From: Candidatus Coatesiibacteriota bacterium
GTDB taxonomy: Bacteria; JAFGND01
Reading direction: 5' to 3'
Assembly: GCA_016927185.1 (NCBI GenBank)
Contig: JAFGND010000020.1
Location: 1 to 7,916 of the forward strand
Length of the DNA stretch: 7,916 bases
Part shown: positions 1-7,710 of the stretch, in pieces
How positions within the stretch are numbered: position 1 is the first letter of the stretch
Layout: each line of letters opens with the position of its first letter
The notes under the pieces: generated by a model
Seen by the model: the letters and a program-made list of their open reading frames with translations, nothing else
Told to the model about the DNA's origin: nothing
Databases searched by the model: none
Made by a program: the position numbers and the translations under genes

Positions 1-156
1 CTTGAACTCCTTCTTGCCTTCTTCAAGTATGCTGTATGCATTGCTTCCTGTTATACCTTCAACAAGAAGCCACTTGTATTGCCATTTGGCTGAGGCAAGA
101 CCTGGAAACAAAACTACAATGCATATTGTTGTTATTATTGAATATACATTTTTCAT
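1..156 (-). CDS. Exported protein of unknown function, N-terminal fragment (cut by window edge)
   Basis: Only the first 52 codons are present; the frame is open to base 1, so the gene continues outside the window. The start ATG (156-154) is preceded by a good Shine-Dalgarno AAGGAG (revcomp of 162-167) at 5-base spacing, which supports this short frame over the plus-strand frames across it. The product begins with a Lys at residue 2, a hydrophobic core at about residues 5-20 and a small-residue stretch ending Ala-Ser-Ala at 21-23. This is a classical Sec signal peptide with likely cleavage after residue 23. There is no Cys at the cleavage point, so it is not a lipoprotein. The visible mature part begins KWQYKWLLVEGITGSNAYSI and matches no family I recognise. 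It starts 48 bases downstream of the O-antigen-ligase-like gene on the same strand, so it is probably co-transcribed with it and may belong to the same envelope function. That last point is inference from position only. Confidence 0.75.
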   Translation of the reverse strand, partial: MKNVYSIITTICIVVLFPGLASAKWQYKWLLVEGITGSNAYSILEEGKKEFK

Positions 157-161
157 TGCTA

Positions 162-167
162 CTCCTT
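162..167 (-). promoter_or_regulatory. Ribosome binding site of the exported-protein gene
   Basis: The minus strand reads AAGGAG here, 5 bases before the ATG at 156-154. This strong site decides the start of the truncated gene at the left edge and shows that the frame is real although only 52 codons are visible. Confidence 0.7.
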
Positions 168-204
168 TTTTACGACAATTATATATTTAGAATATACAGA
201 AATA

Positions 205-1458
205 TCAAATTTTATTCCCTCTCAAAATATGTTTGAATGCCATGCTTATTATAAACCACCATATCATGCTGTTTTCAAGGTCAGTATAGTAACACTGGAA
301 TAATCCCGAACCAAGAAAACAAACAAGTACAGCTAAGCCAGCAAGTATTTGAGGCTTATTCATGCTGAATAATTTCAGATTCCTTAGCAGGAAATATATG
401 CAGCTTAACCACAATACAATCCAGCTAATGCTTCCAATCAGACCTCCTGCCACAAGCATATTCAGAATATCACTGTGAGGATGAGTTCCATATTCCTTCT
501 TATCATCACTTACTTCATCACCATATAAATTAAGTGCATGCTTCTGGAAATTACCTCTGCCTATCCCTGCCAAAGGATATTGCTTGAAGATTTTGACAGA
601 GGTATTCAAGAAAATATATCTGTCAGTAGTATCTCTCAAATTCTTGTTATGTGTAGATTTTACAACCCTTTTCAAATCTGGATTCATATATATCTCTGGG
701 TGAAAAAGTATTAACCAGTATAATAAAATCAGAATCACTATCAGGAAAACCTTGATGGACTTTTTGGGCAGGAAAAATAACATGATAATAAACGCAAGAG
801 ACAATCCAAACCATGTACTTCTAGCTGCATTCAAGAATCCACCTGTCAAAGTCAATATAGAAGAAAAAGAGGCAATTTTTTGAAAATTTCCTGCAGGCAG
901 AATTAATGCAAAAGTCATTATCAAGATAGAAACAGGAACCTGCCACCCCGCATATGTCAATACCCCCCTGAATAAACCTTCATTTCTGAATATATATCCT
1001 CTATGCATCAGACCTGCTTCCTGGAAAAGTCTTACACCTGTATAAGTCTGGAATATGCCATACAATCCCATTATTGCTCCTGACAGAAAGAGGATTTTCC
1101 ATAATCTCTCCTCCCTCTTCTCATCAAGTGGTGCAATAAGCACTATAGGAAGCAATACAATTATCCATTCCTGTTTAAGCATTTCTGATAAAGATTTGTA
1201 AGGTGTCTCTGAAACAAGATTAAGTATGAAATGAATAAACAGGTAAACTATTATCATATAGAACCAAATATGAATTTTGAAGAAATCTGGTTTCCTTCCC
1301 TGAAGAATCTTGTTTATCAGGAGCAAAATCATTCCAGCAATTGAAATTACAATACCAGTTTGTGTTATTGCAATGCTGAAACTTGAACCTAATGCAAAAA
1401 TATATAAACCAGATATTAATAGAATATTCTGGGATTTCTCCAAAACTGGCTTATTCAT
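205..1458 (-). CDS. O-antigen ligase/polymerase family membrane protein (Wzy_C/WaaL-like)
   Basis: A 417-residue polytopic inner-membrane protein. Members of this family transfer or polymerise undecaprenyl-linked glycans at the periplasmic face (O-antigen ligation, O-antigen or exopolysaccharide polymerisation, or protein glycosylation). About ten hydrophobic segments are visible, for example near residues 10-28, 33-49, 65-82, 98-110, 121-137, 172-188, 217-230, 236-252, 331-357, 370-389 and 397-409. Family marks are the Arg in AARSTWFGLS (R213), the glycine-rich YPLAGIGRGNF (about 294-304) after a long loop, and HPHSDILNMLVAGGLIG (about 326-342), the His/hydrophobic/Gly-rich signature of the C-terminal domain. 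I chose the ATG at 1458-1456 because it lies 4 bases after the upstream stop codon. The frame is open back to an ATG at 1599, but that would add 47 charged residues overlapping the upstream gene. No strong Shine-Dalgarno precedes 1458, so translation is probably coupled to the upstream gene. Ligase and polymerase cannot be told apart from sequence alone. Confidence 0.85.
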   Translation of the reverse strand: MNKPVLEKSQNILLISGLYIFALGSSFSIAITQTGIVISIAGMILLLINKILQGRKPDFFKIHIWFYMIIVYLFIHFILNLVSETPYKSLSEMLKQEWIIVLLPIVLIAPLDEKREERLWKILFLSGAIMGLYGIFQTYTGVRLFQEAGLMHRGYIFRNEGLFRGVLTYAGWQVPVSILIMTFALILPAGNFQKIASFSSILTLTGGFLNAARSTWFGLSLAFIIMLFFLPKKSIKVFLIVILILLYWLILFHPEIYMNPDLKRVVKSTHNKNLRDTTDRYIFLNTSVKIFKQYPLAGIGRGNFQKHALNLYGDEVSDDKKEYGTHPHSDILNMLVAGGLIGSISWIVLWLSCIYFLLRNLKLFSMNKPQILAGLAVLVCFLGSGLFQCYYTDLENSMIWWFIISMAFKHILRGNKI

Positions 1459-1462
1459 AGAA

Positions 1463-4117
1463 TCAACCAACAGGTAATTCAGGAATAAATATCTTATTGA
1501 AATTCTCCATGAATCCAATGATTTCATTTTTATCAATATTATAGATAATTCTTGATAAGTTCTTCGAAGTCCTGAAGAAATATGGTTTATCCATGGCAAA
1601 ATCCAGCAGGAATCTTTTTCCCAGCTTTATAAGACTCTTATCAAGTTTGTCTATAGATGTATATCTGTCTAGTATACTTGAAAATTCCTGAAGTATCTTC
1701 AGTCTCTTTCCTTCATCATCAATAGCATAAGCCATCTCAACGATAGATTGCATTTCCCTGGTATACTTTTTATCATTCTGGAGAAAGGATTGAAAGGAGA
1801 ATGCATAGATTTCCTTTAAATCATTGAATTCATGACAGTTTGCAATGTAATCTCTGAGTTTTTCAGTATACATAGTTCTCTCTTCACTGTTTTCTGGATA
1901 TGATGCAGCCATTCCTGCAAGTGTCTGATAGAAATAATGATTGTTCTCTATTAATGGAATAATTGCTTCAATCTCCTGGAACTTCTTTGCTTCAGCAAGA
2001 GCATTAGTTATACCAACAAGGCCAGATGTCTTGGAAGTCAATACAAGTACTTCTTTTGCAGATGAGATTATTTCATTGAATATGCTCATACCTTTTTCTT
2101 CATAACCGAGCTGTATATAACGTTTTGCAACATAAGCTCTTGCAGTAAAATTCAATTGCCCTTTTCTCATTCTACTTACAATCCTGTTTATATCATCAAG
2201 TTCCCTCAAATTCCTTGTCTTGTTAACCCAGTATCTTAGAAGGCTTACTTTCAGGCTGTCTTGATATACATGTGTAAAAACAAGGCTATATAATTCGTAA
2301 TCCTCTTGTTCAATTATTATATTTATAAGCTCTCCCATAGCCCTGTTTCTGAAAAACTGACTTCCAATCCTTTCTACCTCTTGAAATGCATATTTCCATT
2401 GACCAAGCTCAGCGAGTAATCTTGCTTTATATGTTTTAAGAACATATTTGTCATTCGGATCCTTGAGAAGTGAAGACATACTGTCAATTTTCTTCAAGAG
2501 ATCCATTGCCTGTTCTTTTTTTTGTGTTTTGATCATAGTGAAAGTTATATAAGCAAGGCATCTGATTTTATGAATTTCGCTCTTCTGTTCCTTTGCCAGT
2601 TTATATGCAAATGAAATCATTTTTATGTACAGGTCCTCTTTTTTCAAATTGTGTGCATAAATGCTGAAGGAAGACAGGAGATTAACCAATCCTGGGGTAT
2701 GATTAACTCCAATATTCTGCTTGACACACCTTGCAAACATATCTATAGATTCTTGAGCTTTTCTTATAAGTATCATTGTATAGATGAAATAGCCTAGGAT
2801 TCTGAATAAATCAGGCTTATAGGATATCATCTTCATTTCTGCTTCAATCTGATTCAAGATCTCTGGATCTCCTGCTCCCTGTTTAAATAAAGTAAGTGTT
2901 TGCTCACATTTTGCTCTAAGATGATCAGGATGAAATGATATCTTGTCTATGAGGGGAATGTTTTCCTTCATTATCTTGTCTGCTTTAGTGAAATCTTTCA
3001 AGTGATAGTATAGCAAAGATAGATGACATTTAAGATGTATCTTTATCTGCAGTGATATGCAAGTATCTATCCATTTCTCTAACGTCTCAAGATGAGGGGA
3101 AACAGATTCATAATTAGACCTGTTCTCTAATACTGACATGAACAAGCTTGATTTAAACTGACCTGGACAATAACTGTCAATGATATCCTCTATTTCCGAT
3201 AAATCCTTTTTTTGTGAAATGTATATCTTTAGAATATCCACTCTATCACGAAGATCTCCTATCTGGTTCAATAAAGGTATGAAACTTGCTTCATCACCAG
3301 TTCTTGCCAGACTCAACGCCATTCCCTTGGTTACATACTGATCCTCTGTCTTGCCGAATTTGCTTATCAGCTCGTCAGCGAGTTTGTATTCCCCTACGAA
3401 AGCTGCGGTATAAGCCAGTTCTGAAACAGATTGAACATTTTCATTCTTTAATATGTCGATTGCCTTCTTGAGATAACTTTTTGATAATCTGGATAAACCA
3501 AGCTGAAAAGAGAATGAAGAACATATGCAAATATTTCTCAGCAATGCATCTGCATAGCTTTCTCTCTTCAGGATTTCATCAAAATGACTTAGAATAAATG
3601 CAAAATCCTTCAGATTTTTTATGTCTTTGTAGCTTTGAAAATACTCAAGAATCAGACTTGTTGTTAAATACAATGAATTGTGATATAGAAGTTTTATTGA
3701 ACTTAGATATCCATGTTTCATGAGGTTTCTTATGGTAAGAAAAACCCATTCCTTTATTATATCCTTTTTAATATCAACTTTGGACGCTATATTTATGATT
3801 TCTTCTACCAGGTCTCCCCTGCTTTTATCTCCATTATCAAATTCAATCAGGATTTTGTTCAAAAGGAGAATAAGAGCCAGATAACGCTCCTGTGGATTAC
3901 TAATCTGCTTCGAAATGATATGGGGATCATCAGGATTTTCTTCACTTTCTTCTTCTGTACTTCTATTTTTTGTTATTATCAACGCTGGATTTAGCTTCAT
4001 TATGCCTTTCAGAATATCATCCCAATCAAAATTTTCATTCATGGTTATATCTGCTTGCTGAAGTTTATTTCCTTCATCTTCCATTATTTTTATATTTGTT
4101 TTTTGTTTTTTTGACAT
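1463..4117 (-). CDS. Large alpha-helical repeat (TPR-like) protein of unknown function
   Basis: An 884-residue protein without signal peptide or membrane segment, so probably cytoplasmic. Residues 1-70 are polar and low in complexity, with an acidic Glu/Asp/Pro patch at about 54-65. From about residue 75 to the C-terminus the sequence is almost wholly predicted amphipathic helices in antiparallel pairs, with recurring TPR-like pieces such as AYTAAFVGEYKLADELI, AELGQWKYAFQEVERI and ARAYVAKRYIQLGYEEKGMS. These fit a degenerate tetratricopeptide-type solenoid, which usually acts as a protein-binding scaffold. No catalytic motif is seen. The stop lies 4 bases before the O-antigen-ligase-like gene, suggesting translational coupling and a link to envelope glycan work, which is inference. 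The start is the least certain part: no Shine-Dalgarno precedes the ATG at 4117, and in-frame ATGs at codons 12 and 26 lack one too. The length and unbroken frame make the gene itself certain. Confidence 0.8.
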   Translation of the reverse strand: MSKKQKTNIKIMEDEGNKLQQADITMNENFDWDDILKGIMKLNPALIITKNRSTEEESEENPDDPHIISKQISNPQERYLALILLLNKILIEFDNGDKSRGDLVEEIINIASKVDIKKDIIKEWVFLTIRNLMKHGYLSSIKLLYHNSLYLTTSLILEYFQSYKDIKNLKDFAFILSHFDEILKRESYADALLRNICICSSFSFQLGLSRLSKSYLKKAIDILKNENVQSVSELAYTAAFVGEYKLADELISKFGKTEDQYVTKGMALSLARTGDEASFIPLLNQIGDLRDRVDILKIYISQKKDLSEIEDIIDSYCPGQFKSSLFMSVLENRSNYESVSPHLETLEKWIDTCISLQIKIHLKCHLSLLYYHLKDFTKADKIMKENIPLIDKISFHPDHLRAKCEQTLTLFKQGAGDPEILNQIEAEMKMISYKPDLFRILGYFIYTMILIRKAQESIDMFARCVKQNIGVNHTPGLVNLLSSFSIYAHNLKKEDLYIKMISFAYKLAKEQKSEIHKIRCLAYITFTMIKTQKKEQAMDLLKKIDSMSSLLKDPNDKYVLKTYKARLLAELGQWKYAFQEVERIGSQFFRNRAMGELINIIIEQEDYELYSLVFTHVYQDSLKVSLLRYWVNKTRNLRELDDINRIVSRMRKGQLNFTARAYVAKRYIQLGYEEKGMSIFNEIISSAKEVLVLTSKTSGLVGITNALAEAKKFQEIEAIIPLIENNHYFYQTLAGMAASYPENSEERTMYTEKLRDYIANCHEFNDLKEIYAFSFQSFLQNDKKYTREMQSIVEMAYAIDDEGKRLKILQEFSSILDRYTSIDKLDKSLIKLGKRFLLDFAMDKPYFFRTSKNLSRIIYNIDKNEIIGFMENFNKIFIPELPVG

Positions 4118-4274
4118 AGTCTTAAAGTTGAAATAAATGAATATATGTCAAGCCTGTCTCTTTGAATGATCCCAAGGTTTTTCCATCAGTTTTCCAGTTT
4201 TCACTTGACATAGAAGCATTGACAAATTGCCTTGTAACTTCGTAATGTCTGTTTATTTATCAAGTAGGTAGAGA
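4118..4274. promoter_or_regulatory. Divergent intergenic region with candidate promoters
   Basis: This 157-base gap separates two divergent genes and so should hold promoters for both. Three exact TTGACA (-35 consensus) hexamers are present: one on the minus strand (4146-4151) and two on the plus strand (4205-4210 and 4219-4224). The plus-strand copy at 4219 is followed 18 bases later by TAATGT (4243-4248), a weak -10. The minus-strand copy has no clear -10, and a start site at the usual distance would fall almost on the ATG of the helical-repeat gene. An imperfect short repeat with TTTTCCA-like units lies at 4179-4204. Hexamer matches are direct reading; promoter function is inference. Confidence 0.4.
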
Positions 4275-5660
4275 ATGGAAGAAAACAGTCTTTTTGATGG
4301 AAACACTTCGCAAAACCAATCATTTCCACTGAACAAGAACGCTTTCCTTGACATTGTAAACATCCCTTATGACCAGCTTTACAGATTCCTTGGTATGGTT
4401 GTAGAAGAGCTCTTCGAGAACAGGGATATAATAAACAATATTGAACAGGAGCTTGATCAGCATAAAGAGACAATTCTGCAATTACAGAAAGTTGTCCTTG
4501 ATACTCAGGATAAGATAAAGCAGGAACAGAGAATGATAGAGATATATAAGAGGGAGCGAGAGGAATTAGAGGTAAAAGGAAATGAGCTCCTGAAAAAACT
4601 GAGTGCAAACAGGGAAACATTGAAACAAACACAATCTTCATATAACAGGCTCAGAATACTTCTTGAGGAAGAAAAATCCATTTCTGCAAGAGTAGGCAAG
4701 ATAAATGATATAGATGAAGCACTTCATTATGCAAAGAATGCAATTGAAATTCTTCATTCTGACACGAATGATGAAATAAGCAAAGTTAGGATAGATATTT
4801 ATCACAAAATCCTCAATAAACTTCTGGAGAAAAAGGGATTGCCACCAGAACAATTCGATATACAAAAACAAGTCGAAAAGAAACCCAAGAAAACAATGAT
4901 AGGAACAGTATTTGACGATGATGAGGAGGAGGAATACATAGAAGTTGAAGTTGCACAGGATGAGGGAACTACTATCGATGATATTTTGGTTCCGGAACCC
5001 GAAGAGGTAGCTGAAGAATATGTTATTGTTGAGGAAGAAGAGAAAATTCCAGAACCTATTTCAGAGGCTAAAGATACTTCAAAAGAAACAATAGAAGATG
5101 TCAAGATTGATATTGGGGAAATCAAGTATTTTGAAGAAATGGAACCATCCAGCGAGGAAAAAAAGGAAACAGCATCTATATCAGACCAGAAAACAGCGAA
5201 ACCTGAAAAGAAAGAAACAAAGCCAGATTCCAAGCTTATCATTACAGATGATGAGAAGAGAACAGGCGAAGAAGGTTCAGTTGGTGTAGAATCATCACAT
5301 TTGATAGATAACAAAGACTGGGTTATGGAGTTCATTTCCAAGAAGAAAGACCAGACTGAATATATTAGTGAGCTGGAAGCAAAGAAGACTGAATTATTTA
5401 ACAAAGTCGAGAAAATAAAGAATGAAACAAAAGAAAAAGAAAACGATCTGATGCTGAAAACAAAGCAATTGCTGGATGACAGAGCTGAAAAAAGCAAATC
5501 ATTCCTTTTTCGCAAGAGAAATGTCACTGACGAAGATATAAAAAGACTGGAAGCTACCATTCAATCAATAGAAGAACAAATCGAAAAACTGACTAATCAG
5601 AAAGCCGATTTTGATGAGGAAATTAAAAATATCGAGCGAGAACTGGACACATTAAGATAG
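4275..5660 (+). CDS. Coiled-coil protein with long acidic linker, unknown function
   Basis: A 461-residue, very charged protein with no signal peptide or membrane segment, so probably cytoplasmic. A short N-terminal part with a hydrophobic helix (about 23-48) leads into a first coiled coil at about residues 46-137. A small helical region (about 143-187) follows, then a Glu/Asp/Lys/Pro-rich linker of about 150 residues (about 195-345) that is likely disordered. It includes DDDEEEEYIEVEV near 214-226 and a related EEYVIVEEEEK near 247-257. A short segment with DNKDWVMEFI (345-354) opens a second coiled coil running to the C-terminus (about 354-460). This layout suggests a structural or bridging protein that oligomerises at both ends; that is inference, and I recognise no family. 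The ATG at 4275 follows an AGGTAG stretch (4266-4271) that can act as ribosome binding site. The gene is divergent from the helical-repeat gene and convergent with sucD. Confidence 0.85.
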   Translation: MEENSLFDGNTSQNQSFPLNKNAFLDIVNIPYDQLYRFLGMVVEELFENRDIINNIEQELDQHKETILQLQKVVLDTQDKIKQEQRMIEIYKREREELEVKGNELLKKLSANRETLKQTQSSYNRLRILLEEEKSISARVGKINDIDEALHYAKNAIEILHSDTNDEISKVRIDIYHKILNKLLEKKGLPPEQFDIQKQVEKKPKKTMIGTVFDDDEEEEYIEVEVAQDEGTTIDDILVPEPEEVAEEYVIVEEEEKIPEPISEAKDTSKETIEDVKIDIGEIKYFEEMEPSSEEKKETASISDQKTAKPEKKETKPDSKLIITDDEKRTGEEGSVGVESSHLIDNKDWVMEFISKKKDQTEYISELEAKKTELFNKVEKIKNETKEKENDLMLKTKQLLDDRAEKSKSFLFRKRNVTDEDIKRLEATIQSIEEQIEKLTNQKADFDEEIKNIERELDTLR

Positions 5661-5688
5661 AAGAAAGCGTCTATGAAGACGCTTTCTT
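5661..5688. terminator. Probable bidirectional Rho-independent terminator
   Basis: A 12-bp perfect stem (5661-5672 pairs with 5677-5688, core GAAAGCGTC/GACGCTTTC) encloses the 4-base loop ATGA. On the plus strand the stem runs into TTTTT (5687-5691), a good terminator for the coiled-coil gene, whose stop is at 5658-5660. On the minus strand the hairpin begins right after the sucD stop (5692-5690) and is followed by the T-rich TTTCTTCTATCTT, so it can end the sucCD transcript as well. Only 29 bases separate the two convergent stop codons. Confidence 0.85.
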
Positions 5689-5689
5689 T

Positions 5690-6559
5690 TTATCCCAATC
5701 TCTCTTTCAATAAACCGGGTATCTTGCTTATGAGTGTTGCTACAGGAACTCCTACACTTTCGAATTTCTCTATCTTGTCTTTTGCTGTTGTTCCTCCACC
5801 AGTAATAATTGCTCCAGCATGCCCCATTCTTTTACCCGGAGGTGCTGTTTTTCCTGCTATGAATGAAACAACAGGTTTTGAAATATTCTCTTGAATGTAA
5901 TCTGCGGATTCCTGTTCATCATTTCCACCAATTTCCCCTATCAAAACTATGGCATCAGTTTCAGGATCTTTCTGGAAATGAGATAAAGCATCAATGAAAT
6001 TGGTTCCTATTACAGGATCTCCTCCTATACCTATTGAAGTGCTCTGACCATATCCTGCAAGGACAAGTGAATATACTACTTCATAAGATAATGTACCGGA
6101 ACGAGATACAACGCCAATGTTGCCCTCCCTGTGAATATGTCCTGGCAGTATTCCGACTTTTGATTTGCCTGGAGAAATCAATCCTGGACAATTAGGTCCT
6201 ATAAGTCTTACATTCTTTTTTTTCAAATAATCATGGAGTATAAGCATGTCCTGGGTTGGAATTCCCTCTGTAATACATACTATAAGAGATATACCGCTAT
6301 CTGCTGCCTCGTACATTGCATCAATTGCAAAAGCTGGTGGAACAAAAATCACTGAAGTATTAACACCAGTTATCTTGACTGCATCTTCAACACTGTCGAA
6401 TATTGGTATTCCTTCAATATTCTGACCTGCCTTGCCTGGAGTGACTCCTGCGGCAACATTTGTTCCATAATCAAGCATCTGCTTTGCATGGAAAGCTCCA
6501 TCCCTGCCAGTAATTCCCTGAACAACGAGTCTTGTTTTCTTATCTATGAAAATACTCAT
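5690..6559 (-). CDS. sucD: Succinyl-CoA synthetase (ADP/GDP-forming) alpha subunit
   Basis: The alpha subunit of succinate-CoA ligase binds CoA and carries the phosphohistidine. With SucC it interconverts succinyl-CoA and NDP + Pi with succinate, CoA and NTP (TCA cycle, substrate-level phosphorylation, or the reverse in reductive pathways). At 289 residues it has the normal full length. Visible features are the Rossmann CoA-binding start [10 protein letters not shown] (15-24), [13 protein letters not shown] (31-43), the ligase motif [13 protein letters not shown] (119-131), [10 protein letters not shown] (152-161), [10 protein letters not shown] (177-186), GEIGG (208-212), and the active-site loop [10 protein letters not shown] with His247, matching His246 of the E. 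coli enzyme. E209 matches the conserved Glu that stabilises the phosphohistidine. The start overlaps the sucC stop by one base (TAATG), and a strong GGAGGT lies 8 bases upstream, so both subunits are probably made in equal amounts. Confidence 0.97.
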   Translation of the reverse strand: MSIFIDKKTRLVVQGITGRDGAFHAKQMLDYGTNVAAGVTPGKAGQNIEGIPIFDSVEDAVKITGVNTSVIFVPPAFAIDAMYEAADSGISLIVCITEGIPTQDMLILHDYLKKKNVRLIGPNCPGLISPGKSKVGILPGHIHREGNIGVVSRSGTLSYEVVYSLVLAGYGQSTSIGIGGDPVIGTNFIDALSHFQKDPETDAIVLIGEIGGNDEQESADYIQENISKPVVSFIAGKTAPPGKRMGHAGAIITGGGTTAKDKIEKFESVGVPVATLISKIPGLLKERLG

Positions 6560-7710
6560 TATAAAGCACCTCCCTCGGCAACTTTTATTGCATGCTTTGC
6601 AGCTTCCTCCATATTGGAAAGTGCATTAAATCCCTTTTGAAGAAGAATTTCCCTTGCAATCTTCTCATTTGTGCCTGTCAGTCTTACAATAACAGGAGGG
6701 ATATCCTTGAGTGTCTCAAGGGCAATCAACAAACCCTTTGCTATGTCATCACATCTGGTTATTCCACCAAAGATATTTATCAGAATGGATTTGACATTCT
6801 TGTCGCTTGAAACAAGTTCCATAGCAGTCTTCACCTTCTCCGGACTTGAAGAGCCTCCGACATCAAGGAAATTGGCAGGTTCACCACCATAATATTTTAT
6901 TACATCCATTGTTGTCATTGCAAGTCCAGCTCCATTCACTATACAACCTATGTTTCCTTCCATGGGAACAAAACTCAGGTTCATTTCCTTTGCCTTCCTG
7001 TCATTATCTGTCTCCATTTCTGGATCATACATCTCAGTTATATCTGAGTGACGGAATAATGCATTGTCATCGAAATTGATTTTCGCATCCAGTGCACAGA
7101 CAGCACCTGTCTTGAAAGTGACAAGCGGGTTAATTTCTGCCAGTGAAGCATCCAGACATCTGAATAACTTGAAAAGATTTGCTGCAATCTGCGATGCCTG
7201 TTTTACCATTGATGGATCCTTATACAGGAATTTCGCCAGTTTCCTTGCCTGGAATGGCATCATTCCGACTGCTGCATCAATCCATATCTTGAATATCTTG
7301 TCAGGAGTTTTTCTTGCAACTTCTTCAATTTCAACTCCTCCTTCTGCGCATGCCATGAAGCAATATGCTTTCTTTCCTCTATCCAGAATAAGTCCCAGAT
7401 AGGATTCAGAAGTGACAATTAACTTTGGATCATTTGCTACTACATAGACTTTGCTGACTTTGTATCCCTTGATATCCATGCCAAGAATGCTTTTTGCTGC
7501 CTCTTTTGCCTGTTCTGGAGTTTCAGCGAATTTTATTCCTCCAGCCTTTCCCCTTCCTCCAACATGTACCTGAGCTTTTACATAGACTGGAACCTTGAAT
7601 TTCGTTGTTATCTCTTCTGCTTCTTCTGCTGTTGTTGCAATTTCCCCTGGCAAAACAGGAATATCAAATCTACTGAAGAGTTTCCTAGCTTGATATTCAT
7701 GTATTTTCAT
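6559..7710 (-). CDS. sucC: Succinyl-CoA synthetase (ADP/GDP-forming) beta subunit
   Basis: The beta subunit of succinate-CoA ligase: an N-terminal ATP-grasp domain binds the nucleotide and a C-terminal ligase-CoA domain contacts the alpha subunit and binds succinate. It is 383 residues, normal length. Seen in order: the start [13 protein letters not shown]45 in [17 protein letters not shown] (43-58) for nucleotide binding, the E128-centred [10 protein letters not shown] (123-132), N194 in AEINPL and D208 in ALDAK as likely Mg-binding residues, [14 protein letters not shown] (252-265), [12 protein letters not shown] (275-286), [11 protein letters not shown] (311-321) and RLTGTN (343-348). I cannot tell ATP from GTP preference. 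The start ATG follows AAGGAG (revcomp of 7718-7723) at 7 bases. It overlaps the stop of a small upstream gene as ATGA and shares one base with the sucD start, so three genes are translated as one tightly packed unit. Confidence 0.97.
   Translation of the reverse strand: MKIHEYQARKLFSRFDIPVLPGEIATTAEEAEEITTKFKVPVYVKAQVHVGGRGKAGGIKFAETPEQAKEAAKSILGMDIKGYKVSKVYVVANDPKLIVTSESYLGLILDRGKKAYCFMACAEGGVEIEEVARKTPDKIFKIWIDAAVGMMPFQARKLAKFLYKDPSMVKQASQIAANLFKLFRCLDASLAEINPLVTFKTGAVCALDAKINFDDNALFRHSDITEMYDPEMETDNDRKAKEMNLSFVPMEGNIGCIVNGAGLAMTTMDVIKYYGGEPANFLDVGGSSSPEKVKTAMELVSSDKNVKSILINIFGGITRCDDIAKGLLIALETLKDIPPVIVRLTGTNEKIAREILLQKGFNALSNMEEAAKHAIKVAEGGAL
6568..6573 (-). promoter_or_regulatory. Ribosome binding site of sucD, inside the end of sucC
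   Basis: The minus strand reads GGAGGT, a near-perfect Shine-Dalgarno, 8 bases before the sucD ATG. It lies inside the last codons of sucC, where it encodes part of the C-terminal Glu-Gly-Gly-Ala-Leu. It fixes the sucD start and indicates efficient re-initiation after sucC. Confidence 0.8.

Noticed and set aside
2-236. Two plus-strand short frames at the left edge
   Set aside because: They oppose the minus-strand gene with a strong Shine-Dalgarno and signal peptide; their sequences look like antisense readings.
3713-3994. Plus-strand frame of 93 codons inside the helical-repeat gene
   Set aside because: Phe/Tyr/Ile-rich antisense frame within a long uninterrupted gene on the other strand.
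4141-4274. A possible small RNA or riboswitch in the divergent spacer
   Set aside because: I found no strong hairpin followed by a T-tract and no recognisable riboswitch core in this stretch.
4201-4641. Minus-strand frame of 146 codons across the start of the coiled-coil gene and its promoter region
   Set aside because: It overlaps a better-supported gene on the other strand, has Cys/Leu/Ser-rich composition typical of antisense frames, and has no fitting neighbour.
4802-5560. Minus-strand open frame of 252 codons across the coiled-coil gene
   Set aside because: It is the antisense reading of the acidic, low-complexity linker, giving Ser/Phe-rich protein with no domain; the plus-strand frame has a plausible start signal and terminator.
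5673-5894. Plus-strand frame of 73 codons starting in the terminator loop
   Set aside because: It starts inside the terminator hairpin and runs antisense through the end of sucD, where the sucD protein is conserved.
7064-7402. Plus-strand frame of 112 codons inside sucC
   Set aside because: Antisense shadow of the highly conserved sucC coding sequence; no separate start signals or recognisable protein.
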